Assembly: GCF_046156175.1 (NCBI RefSeq)
Contig: NZ_JAYLVL010000003.1
Span: forward strand, 698,558-762,557
Direction: 5' to 3'
DNA: 64,000 nucleotides
From: Lacisediminihabitans sp046156175
GTDB lineage: Bacteria > Actinomycetota > Actinomycetes > Actinomycetales > Microbacteriaceae
Shown: positions 10,001-19,004 of the stretch, piece by piece
How positions within the stretch are numbered: position 1 is the first letter of the stretch
How the letters are laid out: the number at the start of each line of letters is the position of its first letter
The notes under the pieces: generated by a model
What the model saw: only the letters and a program-made list of their open reading frames with translations
What the model was told of the DNA's origin: nothing
The model's database searches: none
Made by a program: the position numbers and the translations under genes

Positions 10001-10824
10001 TCGACGAGCTGCCGCGCACCCTCGACACCAAGCAGGGTGGCAACACGATCCGGGCCTACCCGGCCCTCGTCGACGAGGGCTCCAGCGTGGCCATCCGCCT
10101 CATGACGACCCCGCTCGACCAGTCGAGGGAGCAACGACGCGGGGTGCGGCGGATGCTGCTTCTCGCCATCCCCTCCCCCGTGTCCTACGTGCAGGATCAC
10201 CTTACCCAGACCGAGAAGCTCACGCTCGCCCAGAGCCCGTACCGGACGACGGCCGAGCTTTTCGCGGATTGCATGGCGGTCTGCATCGACGCCGTGATCG
10301 CCGACCGCGAGATCTGGACCCGCAAGGAATTCGAGGCAGTGCGGGACGAGATCTCGGCCACGATCATGGAGGCGCTGTTCCAGACCGTCTCGCTGCTCAC
10401 GAAGGTGATCGCCGGAGCCCGCGATGCCGAGAAAGCGATCAAGGCGGCCTCGAACATCGCCATGCTCAGCCCGCTCGCGGATGCCCGTGAGCAGCTGTCA
10501 GCCCTGGTCTATCCCGGTTTCGCCTCGGAGACCGGACTCTCGCAACTGCGTCGGCTGCCGGTGTACCTGGCGGCCGTCGTGCATCGCATCGGCAAGCTCG
10601 GAGACAACCTGGGGCGTGACCGGGTGTGGATGACGGAGGTGCAGACCGCGACGGCGCGCTACGAACTCGCCGGCGGCCGCCTGCCCCTCGCACCGGACTC
10701 TGCAGCTCCCCTGGTGCGCGCCCGATGGTTGCTCGAGGAGCTGCGCCTCAGCCTCTTCGCTCAGCACCTCGGCACGTCAGAGCCGGTCTCGCTCCTGCGC
10801 ATCGTGCGGGTGCTGTCGGACTGA
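7015..10824 (+). CDS. hrpA: ATP-dependent RNA helicase HrpA (DEAH-box)
   Basis: Long DEAH-box RNA helicase of 1269 residues, close to the usual HrpA length (about 1300). Walker A is GETGSGKTTQLPK (about 44-56), motif II is IIIDEAHERSLT, motif III is TSATID, and motif VI is QRSGRSGRTSDG. The helicase-associated domain and the long HrpA-specific C-terminal region (DUF3418-type) follow. HrpA rescues stalled or collided ribosomes in other bacteria. It is followed convergently, 4 bp later, by the iron transporter operon. The start is set by homology and by a TAGAAT -10 hexamer 9 nt upstream (leaderless). Confidence 0.95.
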   Translation: MTDATTDNATSQYVISYPEDLPVSQRRDDIAAAIRTHQVVIIAGETGSGKTTQLPKILLELGKTSIGHTQPRRIAARTIAERISDELGTPLGGLVGYQVRFTDTVGPDTRIKLMTDGILLNEIHRDRLLRKYDAIIIDEAHERSLTIDFLLGYLKQLMPQRPDLSIIVTSATIDPESFSRHFADAAGVGAPIVEVSGRTFPVEVRYRPLVAEASLEEDEDDTEAEADLDPLEGINAALDELARESNGDVLVFLSGENEIRDAEEAIGGRNLPFTEVLPLYGRLSSAEQHRVFETGRAPGIRRRIVLATNVAETSLTVPGIKYVIDAGTARISRYSVRSKVQRLPIEAISQASANQRSGRSGRTSDGIAIRLYAEQDFMRRPEYTEPEILRTNLAAVILQMISLGLGDIARFPFLQPPDSRGIKDGLDLLRELGAVEAGSGDDPRITRIGKQLTQLPIDPRLARMVVESKQHGVTREVMAIVAGLSIQDPRERPLEKRAQADQSHARFVDPTSDFLTLLNLWNHLREREKELSGNQFRRLCRSEYLNYLRVREWKDVFRQLERMAKPLGLVVGGPSTNPNAIHRSLLAGLLSQLGIRDVAKKDYIGARQVRFSVFPGSALAKKQPAELMSAELVETSRLFARTNAAIDLSWAEPIAGDLVKRSYSEPHWERKQGSAVAWERVTLYGVPIVARRRAQFAKVDPAYARELFIRHALVDGEWDLDRVDKRVSAFDRANRALRTELAELEERTRRRDLLFDDEAVFDFYQRRIPSEITSQRLFETWWRTARRETPDLLTMTAENLIDEDEAAPVAELVETSYPKTWSQGDQQLSLGYRFEPGSDDDGVTVQVPIALLARLDPEGFDWQVPGFREELVTALLKSLPKAIRRNVVPANDWARRLLAELPEVSDGRSLRAALAATITRLTYVPVATTDFDESRIPSHLRMSFAVIDERSRTVATGTDLRALQEQLKSTVRESVARASVTPRSNLERAGLTGWDFDELPRTLDTKQGGNTIRAYPALVDEGSSVAIRLMTTPLDQSREQRRGVRRMLLLAIPSPVSYVQDHLTQTEKLTLAQSPYRTTAELFADCMAVCIDAVIADREIWTRKEFEAVRDEISATIMEALFQTVSLLTKVIAGARDAEKAIKAASNIAMLSPLADAREQLSALVYPGFASETGLSQLRRLPVYLAAVVHRIGKLGDNLGRDRVWMTEVQTATARYELAGGRLPLAPDSAAPLVRARWLLEELRLSLFAQHLGTSEPVSLLRIVRVLSD

Positions 10825-10828
10825 GGTC

Positions 10829-11920
10829 TCAGCTGCCGGCGAACACGACGGCGTCGCCGAGCGCGCGGAGCACGACCCGGTCGCCCCGGCGATGGGCGCA
10901 TGCTCCGGTCACCGGGATCTCGATCGAGCCCGCTCCGGCCAGTTCCAGCGTCAGCAGCTGGGATGCTCCCTGGAACTCGACTGCGACCACCCGGGCGACG
11001 CAGCCCGCGGCATCCGCTCCCGGCAGCAGCGGGTCGACGACGAGCTGCTCCGGCCGGAAGAGCGCCGTGCAGGCTCCGACGAGCGAGCTCGACTGCGCGA
11101 CGAGTCCGAGCGCGCAATGCACCCGACCACCGGAGGCCTCTGCGTCGAAGACCACGGCATCCCCGAGGAAGCGCGCGGTGGCGAGATCCGCCGGAGTCGA
11201 GTAGAGCGCGACGGGTGTGCCAACCTGGGCGAGGCGCCCGTCGCGCAGCACGGCGACCTGGTCGCCGAAGGTCAGCGCCTCCTCGCGATCGTGGGTCACC
11301 AACACCGTCGTGACTCCGGCCGCGCTGAGCGCTGCGGCGACCAATTCACGGGTCGCCGCCCGCAGTCCGGTGTCCAGAGCGGAGAACGGCTCGTCGAGCA
11401 GCATGATTCCCGGCTTTCGCGCCATCGCGCGGGCGAGGGCGACCCGCTGCTGCTGCCCTCCGGAGAGCTCATCAGGGCGACGCGAGGCAAGGGAGGGATC
11501 GAGGGAGACCAGATCGAGCAGCTCAGCCACGATCGCCGTACGATCCCCGCGCTCGTGTCGATCCAGCCCGAAGGATACGTTCTGGCCGACCGTGAGGTGG
11601 GGGAACAGTGCGCCGTCCTGGGCGACATGCCCGATTCCGCGGCGATGAGCGGGCACGGCGACTCCGGGCCCGGCGACTATGTCGGGCCCGATTCGGATGG
11701 TGCCAGCATCCGGGAAGTCGAAACCGCTCAGCAGCCGCAGCAGGGTGGTCTTGCCCGACCCGGAGGAGCCAACGATCACGGTCTTCGACCCCGCCGGCAC
11801 ATCGAGGTCGATGGACTCGAGCACCGGGGTCGCGCCATAGCGCTTGCCGATTCCGCGTATTTCGATGGCGCTGCTCTCGATGGCGCTGCTCTCACGCGAA
11901 GGCGAGGATGAATCGCTCAC
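10829..11920 (-). CDS. fbpC: Iron(III) ABC transporter ATP-binding protein (FbpC-like)
   Basis: ATPase subunit (363 residues) of a ferric iron-type ABC importer. Walker A is VGSSGSGKTTLLRLL, the signature is LSGGQQQRVALARA, Walker B is IMLLDEPFSALD, and the switch His lies in LVTHDREEA. A C-terminal TOBE-like domain follows. The first 12 residues are Ser-rich and followed by a repeated AIESSAIE. It overlaps the permease gene by 4 nt, in the order SBP, permease, ATPase on the minus strand, all behind an iron box at 14578-14596. Confidence 0.9.
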   Translation of the reverse strand: MSDSSSPSRESSAIESSAIEIRGIGKRYGATPVLESIDLDVPAGSKTVIVGSSGSGKTTLLRLLSGFDFPDAGTIRIGPDIVAGPGVAVPAHRRGIGHVAQDGALFPHLTVGQNVSFGLDRHERGDRTAIVAELLDLVSLDPSLASRRPDELSGGQQQRVALARAMARKPGIMLLDEPFSALDTGLRAATRELVAAALSAAGVTTVLVTHDREEALTFGDQVAVLRDGRLAQVGTPVALYSTPADLATARFLGDAVVFDAEASGGRVHCALGLVAQSSSLVGACTALFRPEQLVVDPLLPGADAAGCVARVVAVEFQGASQLLTLELAGAGSIEIPVTGACAHRRGDRVVLRALGDAVVFAGS

Positions 11921-13461
11921 AGGCTGTTCACCGCCGTTCGGTCTGATCGGGCTCTCGCGAAGAGCAGGTAGGTGACCGGCAACGAGAGCAGGATCATGAG
12001 ACTGGCATACGGCGCCGCCCCCACATAATCGATGTCATTGACCCGGGACCAGAACTGGATCGCGAGGGTGCGCGTGCCGTTCGGCGCGAGGAGCAGGGTC
12101 GAGGTCAGCTCCGTGACGATCCCGAGGAAGACCAGCGCCGAGCCGGCAAGCGCCGAGGGCATCACGAACCGCAGGGTGACGGTGAAGAAGGCGAGCAGCG
12201 GCGGGCGACCGAGCGAACGGGCGGCCTCCTCGAGCCCGGGGGGCACCTGGGCCAGTCCAGAGCGGAGGTTCACGATCGCCCGCGGCAGGAACATCAGAAG
12301 GTAGACCACGATCACCAGCGCGGCGGTCTGGTAGAGAGCGGGCACCAGGCGGATGGCCACCGTCACGAAGGCGAGGGCGGTCACGAGCCCGGGGAGCGAA
12401 CTGGTGACGTAGTTGATCGACTCGAGGATGCGCGTGACGCGACTGGGGAAACGTACCGCGAGAAGCGCGATCGGAAAGGCGAGAAGGCAGGTCGCCACTG
12501 CGCCGATGAGCCCGTAGCCGATCGTCTGGCCCAGAGCGGTGAGCAGGTAACGATCGGTCCAGGCGGCGAGCCCACCGGAGACCAGCCACCGTCCGACACT
12601 CGCGAAGGGAACGGCGACGGAGAGAGCGACGAGAAGCCCAAGGAAGAGATAGGCGGCCGGTGCCCACCTGCCGAGAGACGATCGCTCGGCCGGACGCGCC
12701 GATCCAGAGCCGATGCGGGCGTAGCGAGCTCCGCCGCGTGCACCGGACTCCCCCACCAGGAGCACGAGGCAGCACAACACGAGCACGCCGGCAAGGGCGT
12801 TCGCCGCCGGCCCGTTGAAGGTGGAGCGGAACTGGTCGACGATCGCGGTGGTGAACGTGTCGAAGCGGATCAGGGCGAAGGCCCCGTACTCCGACAGCAG
12901 ATGGAGCCCGATGATGAGCGAGCCTCCCAGGATGGGCAGTCGAAGTTGCGGAAGCACCACGCGGAAGAAGACCCCGATCGGCGCGACGCCGAGAGAGCGG
13001 GCGGATTCCTCGACGGCCGGGTCGAGGCGTCGAAGGGCCGCGACGGTCGGGAGATAGACGAGTGGGAAGTAGGAGAGGCCGGCCACGAGCACTCCGGACC
13101 ACAGCCCGTTGAGCGATGGCACGGCGCTCACCCAGCCGTAGCTGTTGACGAAGGCGGGGATGGCGAGGGGAACCACGAGCAGGATGGCGAAGGCCCGCGA
13201 GCCGGCGAGTCTGGTGCGCTCCACCAGCCACGCGGCGGCCACGCCAACGAGAGCGCAGAGCGGCACCGTGACGAGAACGAGTCCCGCGGTGTTGGCGAGG
13301 AGTTCGCCCACCCGCGCCCGGAAGATGAGCGCGGAGAGGGTCGGACCCCCGGTGAGGATGGCCGTGACCGCGACATAGCCGAGCGGCACCAGGCCCAACA
13401 GCGAAACCCCGGCAGCCATCGCGATGATGGCACCGGGGGTGCGCTGTCGAAGTCGAGTCAC
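11917..13461 (-). CDS. fbpB: Iron(III) ABC transporter permease (FbpB-like, two fused permease domains)
   Basis: Membrane permease of 514 residues with about 12 hydrophobic segments. It holds two copies of the binding-protein-dependent transport inner-membrane domain; the EAA-type loops appear as EESARSLGVAPIGVFFRVVLP and EEAARSLGRPPLLAFFTVTLR. This fused architecture is typical of FbpB/thiamine-type permeases. It lies 24 bp downstream of the binding-protein gene and overlaps the ATPase gene by 4 nt. Confidence 0.9.
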   Translation of the reverse strand: MTRLRQRTPGAIIAMAAGVSLLGLVPLGYVAVTAILTGGPTLSALIFRARVGELLANTAGLVLVTVPLCALVGVAAAWLVERTRLAGSRAFAILLVVPLAIPAFVNSYGWVSAVPSLNGLWSGVLVAGLSYFPLVYLPTVAALRRLDPAVEESARSLGVAPIGVFFRVVLPQLRLPILGGSLIIGLHLLSEYGAFALIRFDTFTTAIVDQFRSTFNGPAANALAGVLVLCCLVLLVGESGARGGARYARIGSGSARPAERSSLGRWAPAAYLFLGLLVALSVAVPFASVGRWLVSGGLAAWTDRYLLTALGQTIGYGLIGAVATCLLAFPIALLAVRFPSRVTRILESINYVTSSLPGLVTALAFVTVAIRLVPALYQTAALVIVVYLLMFLPRAIVNLRSGLAQVPPGLEEAARSLGRPPLLAFFTVTLRFVMPSALAGSALVFLGIVTELTSTLLLAPNGTRTLAIQFWSRVNDIDYVGAAPYASLMILLSLPVTYLLFARARSDRTAVNSL

Positions 13462-13485
13462 CGGCCGAGTCTATTCAGGGCAGCG

Positions 13486-14532
13486 TCAGAGAAGCCCGGC
13501 CGCGGTCATGAGGTCGGTGACCTTGCGGCTGTCGAGTTTCGAGGGATCGAGCACCGGGGCATCCAGGTCGACGAGCGGCACGAGTGCCTTGTTCGCCGCG
13601 ACATCGCTGGCGACCGGGTACTCGAATGAGCTCCCGGTCTGCAGGATGGTCTGGCCGGTCTTACCGGTGATGAACTTCAGGAAGGCCTGGGCCGCCACCG
13701 GATTCTTCGCCGTCTTCAGCACTCCCCCGCCGGAGGTGCTCACGAAGGCGCCGGGATCCGAGTTCTTGAAGTAGTGGAGCTTGGTGTTGTCGCTGTTCTC
13801 CCCGGTGCCGGACTGGTCGCCGAACCAGTAGTAGTGGTAGATGACTCCGGCCGGGATCTCCCCCGCATTGACGGCCTTCATCACGGCGCTGTTGCCCTTG
13901 TACGCGGTGGCGTTCTCTTTCATCGAAGCAAGCCAGGCGGATGTCGCCTTCTCCCCCTTCAACGCCAGGAGCGCACTCACGATGGCCTGGAAGTCCGCGC
14001 CCGATGGCGAGGCGGCCCAGCGCCCCTTCCACTTCGCGTCGGCAAGGTCGAGAAGGGATGCGGGCAGTTGACTCTCGGAGAGCATCGACGGGTTGTAGAC
14101 GAAGACCGTGCTGCGCGCGGCGATTCCGGTCCAGTGCCCCGAGGAGGGGCGGTACGCCTCCGGCACCTGCGCGAGAGTCGCGGCGTCCACGGGGGCGAAG
14201 AGCTTCGCGTTGTCGACGAGGCTCATCGCCGGGGAGTTCTCGGTGAGGAACACGTCGGCGGGCGAGGCGTTGCCCTCTTGCACCAGCTGGTTGCCGAGCT
14301 CGGAGTCGTCACCGTTGCGCAGCGTGACGGTGACGCCGGTCTGCTTCGTGAACTCGTCAGCCCAGGCCTGCGTGAGCTCTTCGTGCTGCGCGTTGTAGAC
14401 CGTGATGGCCCCGCTGGGCTTCGCGCCGGGTGTGGAACCGGTGGAGGGTGTTGCCGTCGAGCATCCGGCCAGGGTGATCGCGGCCACGAGGGCGAGCGCA
14501 GCAACGCCGACCCATTTCGGGGTGGTGATCAT
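13486..14532 (-). CDS. fbpA: Iron(III) ABC transporter substrate-binding lipoprotein (FbpA-like)
   Basis: Extracytoplasmic binding lipoprotein, 348 residues. A lipoprotein signal peptide ends in the lipobox LAGC (acylated Cys24). The mature part matches family 1/13 ferric-binding proteins: GAITVYNAQHEELTQAW, DVFLTENSPAMSLV, and IYHYYWFGDQ. GAGGAG lies 10 to 15 nt before the ATG. First gene of the fbpABC-type operon, 45 nt downstream of a near-consensus iron box, so it should be induced by iron limitation. Confidence 0.92.
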   Translation of the reverse strand: MITTPKWVGVAALALVAAITLAGCSTATPSTGSTPGAKPSGAITVYNAQHEELTQAWADEFTKQTGVTVTLRNGDDSELGNQLVQEGNASPADVFLTENSPAMSLVDNAKLFAPVDAATLAQVPEAYRPSSGHWTGIAARSTVFVYNPSMLSESQLPASLLDLADAKWKGRWAASPSGADFQAIVSALLALKGEKATSAWLASMKENATAYKGNSAVMKAVNAGEIPAGVIYHYYWFGDQSGTGENSDNTKLHYFKNSDPGAFVSTSGGGVLKTAKNPVAAQAFLKFITGKTGQTILQTGSSFEYPVASDVAANKALVPLVDLDAPVLDPSKLDSRKVTDLMTAAGLL

Positions 14533-14577
14533 GGGGGAAGGCTCCTCAAGTCAGGGCAGGTTCCGTCCGCAGAACCT

Positions 14578-14596
14578 TTAGGTAAGCCTACCCTAA
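14578..14596 (-). promoter_or_regulatory. Iron box (IdeR/DmdR1-type operator) of the iron transporter operon
   Basis: On the minus strand the site reads TTAGGGTAGGCTTACCTAA, a 19-bp dyad that differs from the IdeR/DtxR consensus TTAGGTTAGGCTAACCTAA at only two positions (6 and 13; the second is A/T-tolerant). A TAGGCT hexamer inside the site can serve as the -10 element, so a bound repressor would block RNA polymerase directly. It is 45 bp upstream of the fbpA-like ATG and just after the stop of the upstream acyl-CoA ligase. Confidence 0.88.
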
Positions 14597-14600
14597 GCGA

Positions 14601-16178
14601 TCAAGGCTGAGTGGTGACCGCCACTTCCACCTCGGCCTCGTAGATGGCCACCAGTTCGCGCTTGAGCACCTTGCCGCTCGGCCCGAGGGGCAGGGTCTCC
14701 ACGATCTCCACGCGGCGGGGGTACTTGTAGGCGGCCAGCTTCTCTTTCGCGTACTCCGCGAGGGCGGCGGTGTCGACATCAGCTCCGGGCGCCAGCACCA
14801 CTGCAGCCATGATCTCCTGGCCGTGCATCTCGTGGGCCACGCCGAAAACCGCGGCACTCGAGACCGCGGGATGCGCCACCAGCACCTCTTCGACCTCCCG
14901 CGGATAGACGTTGTATCCGTTCCGCAGAATCATGTCTTTCTTGCGGTCGACGATCCAGAGATAGCCGTCTGCGTCCTTGGTACCGAGGTCGCCGGTGCGG
15001 AACCAACCGTCCACGATGGCCTTCGCCGACTCCTCGGGCAGGTTGAGGTAGCCCTTCATGAGGTTGTGCCCGCGGATCACGATCTCGCCGAGTTCGTCGA
15101 TCGGAAGCAGTTCGATGGAGTCCTCCACCTCTGCCCGCGCGATCTCCACATCCACTCCCCAGATCGGGGTGCCGATGCTTCCGGCGCGCGGCGTGCGCCC
15201 CACATGGTTGAAGCTCGCGACGGGTGAGGTCTCGGTGAGCCCATAGCCCTCGTAGATCTCCACGCCGAACTCGGCGCGGAATCGTTCGATCACCGCGAGC
15301 GGGAGCGATGCTCCCCCGGATACCGCGTAGCGCAGCTTCGGGCGCTCGGTGGTCTTCTTCGCGGCCTCGAGAAGCGCGATGTACATGGTGGGAACGCCCA
15401 TCATGATGGTGCATCCCGAGTCGATCAGCAGTCGGAGGGCGGAGTCTCCATCGAACTTCGGCAGCAGCACGATCTTCGCCCCGGCACGAAGTCCGGTGTT
15501 GAGCGTGCAGGTCTGGCCGAAGGTGTGGAAGAGGGGAAGGCCACCGAACACCGTGTCATCCGCGGTCATGTCGAAGGTGGTCAGCAACAGGGTGTTGGTC
15601 TGTTCGACGAGCGCGAAATGGCTGCCCATCGCCCCCTTCGGCTTGCCCGTCGTTCCACTGGTGTAGAGGATCGTCGCCGTATCCGACGGTTGGCGGGGGC
15701 TATAGGTGCGGATCGGTTCCGCCTCCGCGGCGAGCTTCTCCAGCTGCAGGATGCCCTCGACCGGTTCGGGGGCGAGCACCGACAGCACGGGGATACCGGC
15801 CTGCGCCGCTCCCTTTGCTCCCTGCCCGAGCAACGGCGCTGCGCAGATGAGCATGGTGGCTCCGGAATCGCGGAGCACGTATTCGATCTCGTCCGCCTTG
15901 AGGAGGGCGTGGATCGGCACGACGATGCCGCCGATGCTGAGGATCGCGAAGTAGGCGCGGGCGAAGTCGGCGACATTCGGAATGAGGATGGCGACCGCGT
16001 CTCCCTCGGTCACCCCCTGGCCGAGCAGGGCTCCGGCGTACGAACGGGTCTCTGTCCACAGCTCGGCGTAGGTGAGCTCTTGGCCGCCGACGACGAGCGC
16101 GACATTGTCGGGGGTTCGATCGGCGGATTCCTTGAGGATCGCGGCGACGGAGAGGGTGGAGTAGCTCGGGTCGGTCAT
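14601..16178 (-). CDS. Long-chain fatty-acid-CoA ligase (AMP-forming)
   Basis: Acyl-CoA synthetase of 525 residues. The AMP-binding motif YTSGTTGKPKGAMGSH, the motif YEGYGLTETSP, the hinge WFRTGDLGTKDADGYLWIVDRKKDMI and the C-terminal LPLGPSGKVLKREL (catalytic Lys) are all present. The ATG at 16178 is preceded by ACAGGA. It activates fatty or related carboxylic acids to CoA esters in the cytoplasm; chain length is not predictable. It stands alone, upstream of the iron operon but separated from it by the iron box and its promoter. Confidence 0.88.
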   Translation of the reverse strand: MTDPSYSTLSVAAILKESADRTPDNVALVVGGQELTYAELWTETRSYAGALLGQGVTEGDAVAILIPNVADFARAYFAILSIGGIVVPIHALLKADEIEYVLRDSGATMLICAAPLLGQGAKGAAQAGIPVLSVLAPEPVEGILQLEKLAAEAEPIRTYSPRQPSDTATILYTSGTTGKPKGAMGSHFALVEQTNTLLLTTFDMTADDTVFGGLPLFHTFGQTCTLNTGLRAGAKIVLLPKFDGDSALRLLIDSGCTIMMGVPTMYIALLEAAKKTTERPKLRYAVSGGASLPLAVIERFRAEFGVEIYEGYGLTETSPVASFNHVGRTPRAGSIGTPIWGVDVEIARAEVEDSIELLPIDELGEIVIRGHNLMKGYLNLPEESAKAIVDGWFRTGDLGTKDADGYLWIVDRKKDMILRNGYNVYPREVEEVLVAHPAVSSAAVFGVAHEMHGQEIMAAVVLAPGADVDTAALAEYAKEKLAAYKYPRRVEIVETLPLGPSGKVLKRELVAIYEAEVEVAVTTQP

Positions 16179-16329
16179 GGTGTTCCTGTCATCCTCGACT
16201 GGGTGCGCTCGCCTGCGAGCGCTCTCAGGCACGCTACGCCTGTGGATGCGAAAACATCAACTTCGCCGACCCTGCACAGCAAATCCGCAGCACTTGGGTC
16301 GCGCAGCCGATCCGGACGGTGGAGCCGCG

Positions 16330-17103
16330 TCAGAGCACCTTGGAGAGGAACGCCTTCGTGCGGGCGTGCTGAGGGTTGGAGAGCACCTCGCGGGGGTCAC
16401 CGGACTCCACCACCACGCCACCGTCCATGAAGACCAACGAGTCGGCCACCTCGCGCGCGAATCCCATCTCGTGGGTCACCACGATCATCGTCATGCCCTC
16501 CTGCGCGAGATTCTTCATCACCTCGAGCACCTCGCCCACGAGTTCGGGGTCGAGAGCCGACGTCGGCTCATCGAAGAGCATGAGCTTCGGATCCATCGCC
16601 AGCGCCCGCGCGATCGCCACCCGCTGCTGTTGTCCCCCGCTCAGGTGGGCGGGGTAACTGTCCACCTTGTCGGCCAGGCCGACGCGCGCGAGCAGCACCT
16701 TCGCCCTCTCCACTGCGGCGGCCCGCGCAACGCGCTTCACCCGCATCGGTGCCTCGATGATGTTCTCGAGCGCGGTCATGTGGGGGAAGAGATTGAAGCG
16801 CTGGAATACCATGCCGATGTCGCGACGCTGCAGGGCGGCCTCTGCGGGCTTCAGTTCATGGAGCTTGTCGCCCTTCTCCCGGTACCCGATGAGGTCCCCA
16901 TCGACCCGGAGGCGACCCGCGTCCACCTGTTCGAGGTGATTGATGCAGCGCAGGAAGGTCGACTTGCCCGACCCACTCGGCCCGACGAGGCACATGACTT
17001 CTCCGCGCCCGACGGTCAGTGAGATGCTCTTCAACACGCGGTTCGAACCGAAGCTCTTCGAGACGCAATCGGCCTCGACCATGGGTGTTCCGGCCGTGCT
17101 CAC
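16330..17103 (-). CDS. Polar amino acid ABC transporter ATP-binding protein (GlnQ-like)
   Basis: ATPase of 257 residues. Walker A is VGPSGSGKSTFLRC, the signature is LSGGQQQRVAIARALAMDP, Walker B is LMLFDEPTSALDPE, and the H-loop is VVTHEMGFA. This closely matches the GlnQ/HisP/ArtP family. Its start overlaps the permease stop by 4 nt in the operon SBP, permease, ATPase. Confidence 0.92.
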   Translation of the reverse strand: MSTAGTPMVEADCVSKSFGSNRVLKSISLTVGRGEVMCLVGPSGSGKSTFLRCINHLEQVDAGRLRVDGDLIGYREKGDKLHELKPAEAALQRRDIGMVFQRFNLFPHMTALENIIEAPMRVKRVARAAAVERAKVLLARVGLADKVDSYPAHLSGGQQQRVAIARALAMDPKLMLFDEPTSALDPELVGEVLEVMKNLAQEGMTMIVVTHEMGFAREVADSLVFMDGGVVVESGDPREVLSNPQHARTKAFLSKVL

Positions 17104-18101
17104 AGGTGCGCCTTTCCGTCGGGGAAGATCGTCGGATCACCCGGCACGCCCGAGTCCGACACGGTGATGGCACCGGTTTCGAGCGAAACCTCGGAGTTGG
17201 CCGGTCGCGCATCGCCGATGCCTCGGGCGAACCGTTTCTCGAGGAAGTACTGCCCCACCATCAGTACCGAGGTGACCGCGAGGTACCAGGTCGAGGCGAC
17301 CAGCAGCAGGGGGATGGGGGTGAAGGTCTCGATGGAGATGTCCCGCGACCGCGCGAACAGATCGAAACTGAAAGGCACGGCGGTCACCAGTGAGGTCGTC
17401 TTCAGCATCGAGATCACCTCGTTGCCCGTGGGAGGGATGATTACTCGCATCGACTGCGGGATCACGACCCGCCACATGGTCTGCGTCCAGCTCATCCCGA
17501 GAGCGACCGCCGCTTCCTCCTGGCCGGCGTCGACCGAGAGGATTCCGGCGCGCACGATCTCGGCGAGGTACGCGGCCTCGTTCAGGGCGAGCCCGATGAT
17601 GGCCAGTTCGAACACATTGAGAGCCTGTCCGGTGGGCAGCGTCAGCACCGGGGGCAGGAATGGCAGCCCGATGGACAACGTGGGGTAGATCACCGACAGG
17701 AGTCCCCAGAAGACGAGCTGCACGTAGACCGGTGTGCCACGGAAGACCCAGAGGTAGGCCCACGCGATGCTCTTGAACACGGGATTCGTCGAGAGTCGCA
17801 TCACCGCGAGCAGAAGGCCGAGCACCACCGCGATGAGCATCGAGTAGACAGTGAGCTCGAGCGTGACGAGCGCCGCCTGCGAGATCCGCTGGTCGAACAG
17901 ATACTTCGCGTAGACGTCCCATTGGAACGGCTTGCGCAGGGCCGCGTCCCAGAGGAACGCTGCCAGTCCCACGAGGATGATCACCGCGATGAGATTGCGC
18001 CACGGATGACGCAATCTCACCGCCTTGATCACAGCTGAGGCGGACGGATCGTCCGCTGGTCTTCCGCCACCCGTCGCGGCGCGATCAGGGAATGCGGACA
18101 T
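17100..18101 (-). CDS. Polar amino acid ABC transporter permease
   Basis: Inner-membrane permease, 333 residues, HisM/GlnP type. It has a cytoplasmic N-terminus (about 35 residues), a first membrane segment at about 37-52, and the EAA-like loop EEAAVALGMSWTQTMWRVVIPQ followed by SMRVIIPPTGNE. The N-terminal tail is longer than in basic GlnP proteins, as is common in actinobacteria. It follows the binding protein by 3 nt and overlaps the ATPase gene by 4 nt. Confidence 0.9.
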   Translation of the reverse strand: MSAFPDRAATGGGRPADDPSASAVIKAVRLRHPWRNLIAVIILVGLAAFLWDAALRKPFQWDVYAKYLFDQRISQAALVTLELTVYSMLIAVVLGLLLAVMRLSTNPVFKSIAWAYLWVFRGTPVYVQLVFWGLLSVIYPTLSIGLPFLPPVLTLPTGQALNVFELAIIGLALNEAAYLAEIVRAGILSVDAGQEEAAVALGMSWTQTMWRVVIPQSMRVIIPPTGNEVISMLKTTSLVTAVPFSFDLFARSRDISIETFTPIPLLLVASTWYLAVTSVLMVGQYFLEKRFARGIGDARPANSEVSLETGAITVSDSGVPGDPTIFPDGKAHL

Positions 18102-18104
18102 GAC

Positions 18105-19004
18105 TTAGCCGTTCGCCGCAGCGTTGATCGTGATGGACTTGAGACCGCCGTCCTGCACGCCCCACTTCTCGAGGATCTTCGTGTAGGTGCCGTCATCCAC
18201 TATTGCCTGGAAGGCCTTCTGCAGCGCGACACCGAGCTTCGATCCCTTGTCGACTGCAACGCCGTAGGGCGCGACCTCGAAGGTCTTGCCGGCGGCCTCC
18301 AGTTTTCCGCCGGACTTCGCCACCGCATAGTCGGTGATCGGCGAGTCGGCGCTCATCGCATCGGCCTGCCCGAGCACTACCGCGTTCGTCGCCTGATCCT
18401 GGCCGTCGAACTTGAGGATCTGGATGGCGGCCTTGCCGGCATCGGTGCACGTCTTCGACTTCGCGGGGAGCTCGTCCTGCTCTTCGGTGGTGCCGGTTTC
18501 CACGGCGACCTTCAGTCCGCACGCGCTGTCGGGATCGACGGACTTGCCGTGCGGTGAGGCCCAGAGGATGCCGGCAGAGTAGTAGTTGACGAAGTCGACC
18601 TGCTTCTCCCGGTCGACCGTGTCGGTGAACGACGAGAGGCCAACGTCGAACTTCTTGCCCGTGATGTTCGGAATGATCGTGTCGAATCCGGCGATGTTGT
18701 AGACCGCTTTCACTCCGAGCCTGGCCGAGACCGCGTCGAAGAGGTCGATGTCCCACCCGATCGCCTTACCGTTGGCGTCCTTGTATTCGTTCGGTGCGTA
18801 GGTGGCGTCGACGCCGACCTGGACCGTGCCGGAGGAGGCGATGGCGGCGGGCAGAAGGGCTGCAAGGGCGGAGTCCTTGGTGCCGGTGTCGACCTTGCCC
18901 GATGGGGCCGTCGCCGTCGTGTTGTTCACGCAACCGCTCAGGGCGAGTGCCGCCGCCAGTGCAACGAGGGGGATTCCATACCTGAGACGCATCCTGCTGT
19001 CCAT
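18105..19004 (-). CDS. Amino acid ABC transporter substrate-binding lipoprotein
   Basis: Solute-binding protein family 3 lipoprotein of 299 residues. The signal peptide ends in the lipobox LSGC (Cys25). The mature part carries GVDATYAPNEYKDANGKAIG, GFDTIIPNITGKKFDVGLSS and a typical bi-lobed pattern for polar or acidic amino acids. An in-frame ATG 12 nt downstream (18992) is an alternative start. First gene of the ABC operon; 253 bp of non-coding DNA separates it from the GNAT gene. Confidence 0.9.
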   Translation of the reverse strand: MDSRMRLRYGIPLVALAAALALSGCVNNTTATAPSGKVDTGTKDSALAALLPAAIASSGTVQVGVDATYAPNEYKDANGKAIGWDIDLFDAVSARLGVKAVYNIAGFDTIIPNITGKKFDVGLSSFTDTVDREKQVDFVNYYSAGILWASPHGKSVDPDSACGLKVAVETGTTEEQDELPAKSKTCTDAGKAAIQILKFDGQDQATNAVVLGQADAMSADSPITDYAVAKSGGKLEAAGKTFEVAPYGVAVDKGSKLGVALQKAFQAIVDDGTYTKILEKWGVQDGGLKSITINAAANG

